Shown: piece after piece, positions 5,754 through 5,802 of the stretch | How the letters are laid out: each line of letters opens with the position of its first letter | Numbering within the stretch: position 1 is the first letter of the stretch | NCBI GenBank assembly: GCA_010025475.1 | Contig: RGTE01000069.1 | Span: 1 to 5,802 of the forward strand | DNA: 5,802 bases | DNA from: Verrucomicrobiota bacterium | GTDB lineage: Bacteria; Verrucomicrobiota; Verrucomicrobiia; Methylacidiphilales; Verrucolacustridaceae | Reading direction: 5' to 3' | Made by a program: the position numbers and the translations under genes | Notes under the pieces: model-generated | Databases searched by the model: none | Seen by the model: only the letters and a program-made list of their open reading frames with translations | Told to the model about the DNA's origin: nothing

Positions 5754-5802
5754 GTGCCGATGTGGAAACGCCGGGCGAAACCCGGAACCCGCATGGGTTC
5801 CA
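5754..5802 (+). CDS. Start of an unidentified protein, cut off by the window edge
   Basis: The frame from GTG 5754 is open to the end and gives 16 residues, (M)PMWKRRAKPGTRMGS, with a basic N-terminus. The ATG at 5760 in the same frame is an alternative start; GGAG 8 bases upstream favours the GTG. A promoter candidate lies about 60 bases upstream. The piece is too short to identify. The tandem hairpins in the same bases could instead mean a structured RNA, in which case this reading frame would be accidental. Confidence 0.45.
   Translation, partial: MPMWKRRAKPGTRMGS
5771..5801 (+). other. Two overlapping hairpins at the right edge
   Basis: CCGGG (5771-5775) pairs with CCCGG (5781-5785) around CGAAA. 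GGAACCC (5784-5790) pairs with GGGTTCC (5795-5801) around GCAT. The stems share the two bases 5784-5785, so they partly exclude each other. In addition TGGAA (5763-5767) can pair with TTCCA (5798-5802). They may be a regulatory RNA fold or simply GC-rich coding sequence. Confidence 0.35.

Noticed and set aside
5701..5802. Known riboswitch (cobalamin, cyclic-di-GMP, SAM) or small stable RNA (tmRNA, SRP, RNase P) at the right edge
   Set aside because: None of the conserved core sequences I know for these classes is present in the visible part.

Overview
The window is GC-rich (around 60% by eye). All recognisable genes lie on the + strand and are tightly packed. It reads as a bacterial chromosome segment of mostly housekeeping genes. 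The order pyrR-pyrB-pyrC-carA, followed by a small tail-anchored FHA protein and preceded by an Mrp-type ATPase and an 80-residue protein, suggests a Verrucomicrobiota/PVC-type organism. That assignment is an inference from gene style and remembered order, not from a marker gene. I see no mobile element, CRISPR array, tRNA or rRNA.

Layout: (1) Positions 3-848 hold an Mrp/ApbC-family P-loop ATPase (iron-sulfur cluster carrier), whose frame is open at the left edge, so its N-terminus is probably missing. (2) Positions 849-918 are a short gap with a perfect TTGACA box. (3) Positions 919-1161 encode an uncharacterised 80-residue protein. (4) Positions 1171-1219 are a structured leader: a hairpin presenting a PyrR-type loop, a sequence that could mask the ribosome-binding site, and an upstream competing hairpin. 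(5) Positions 1225-5128 are the pyrimidine operon: pyrR, pyrB and pyrC joined by 4-base ATGA overlaps, then carA after 9 bases. (6) Positions 5138-5632 encode an FHA-domain protein with one C-terminal membrane segment, 9 bases after carA. (7) Positions 5633-5802 contain an A/T tract, a likely promoter whose -35 box lies inside a perfect inverted repeat, a ribosome-binding site, and the first codons of a gene that runs off the window, overlapped by tandem hairpins.

Working together: CarA is the glutamine-hydrolysing subunit of carbamoyl-phosphate synthetase. PyrB condenses carbamoyl phosphate with aspartate, and PyrC cyclises the product to dihydroorotate. PyrR is the uridine-nucleotide-responsive RNA-binding regulator. 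The large subunit carB, the regulatory subunit pyrI and pyrD/E/F are absent here. The most interesting point is the leader before pyrR. It looks like a PyrR-binding hairpin placed so that it would block translation rather than cause transcription attenuation, and PyrR keeps every RNA-contact residue I can recall from Bacillus PyrR.
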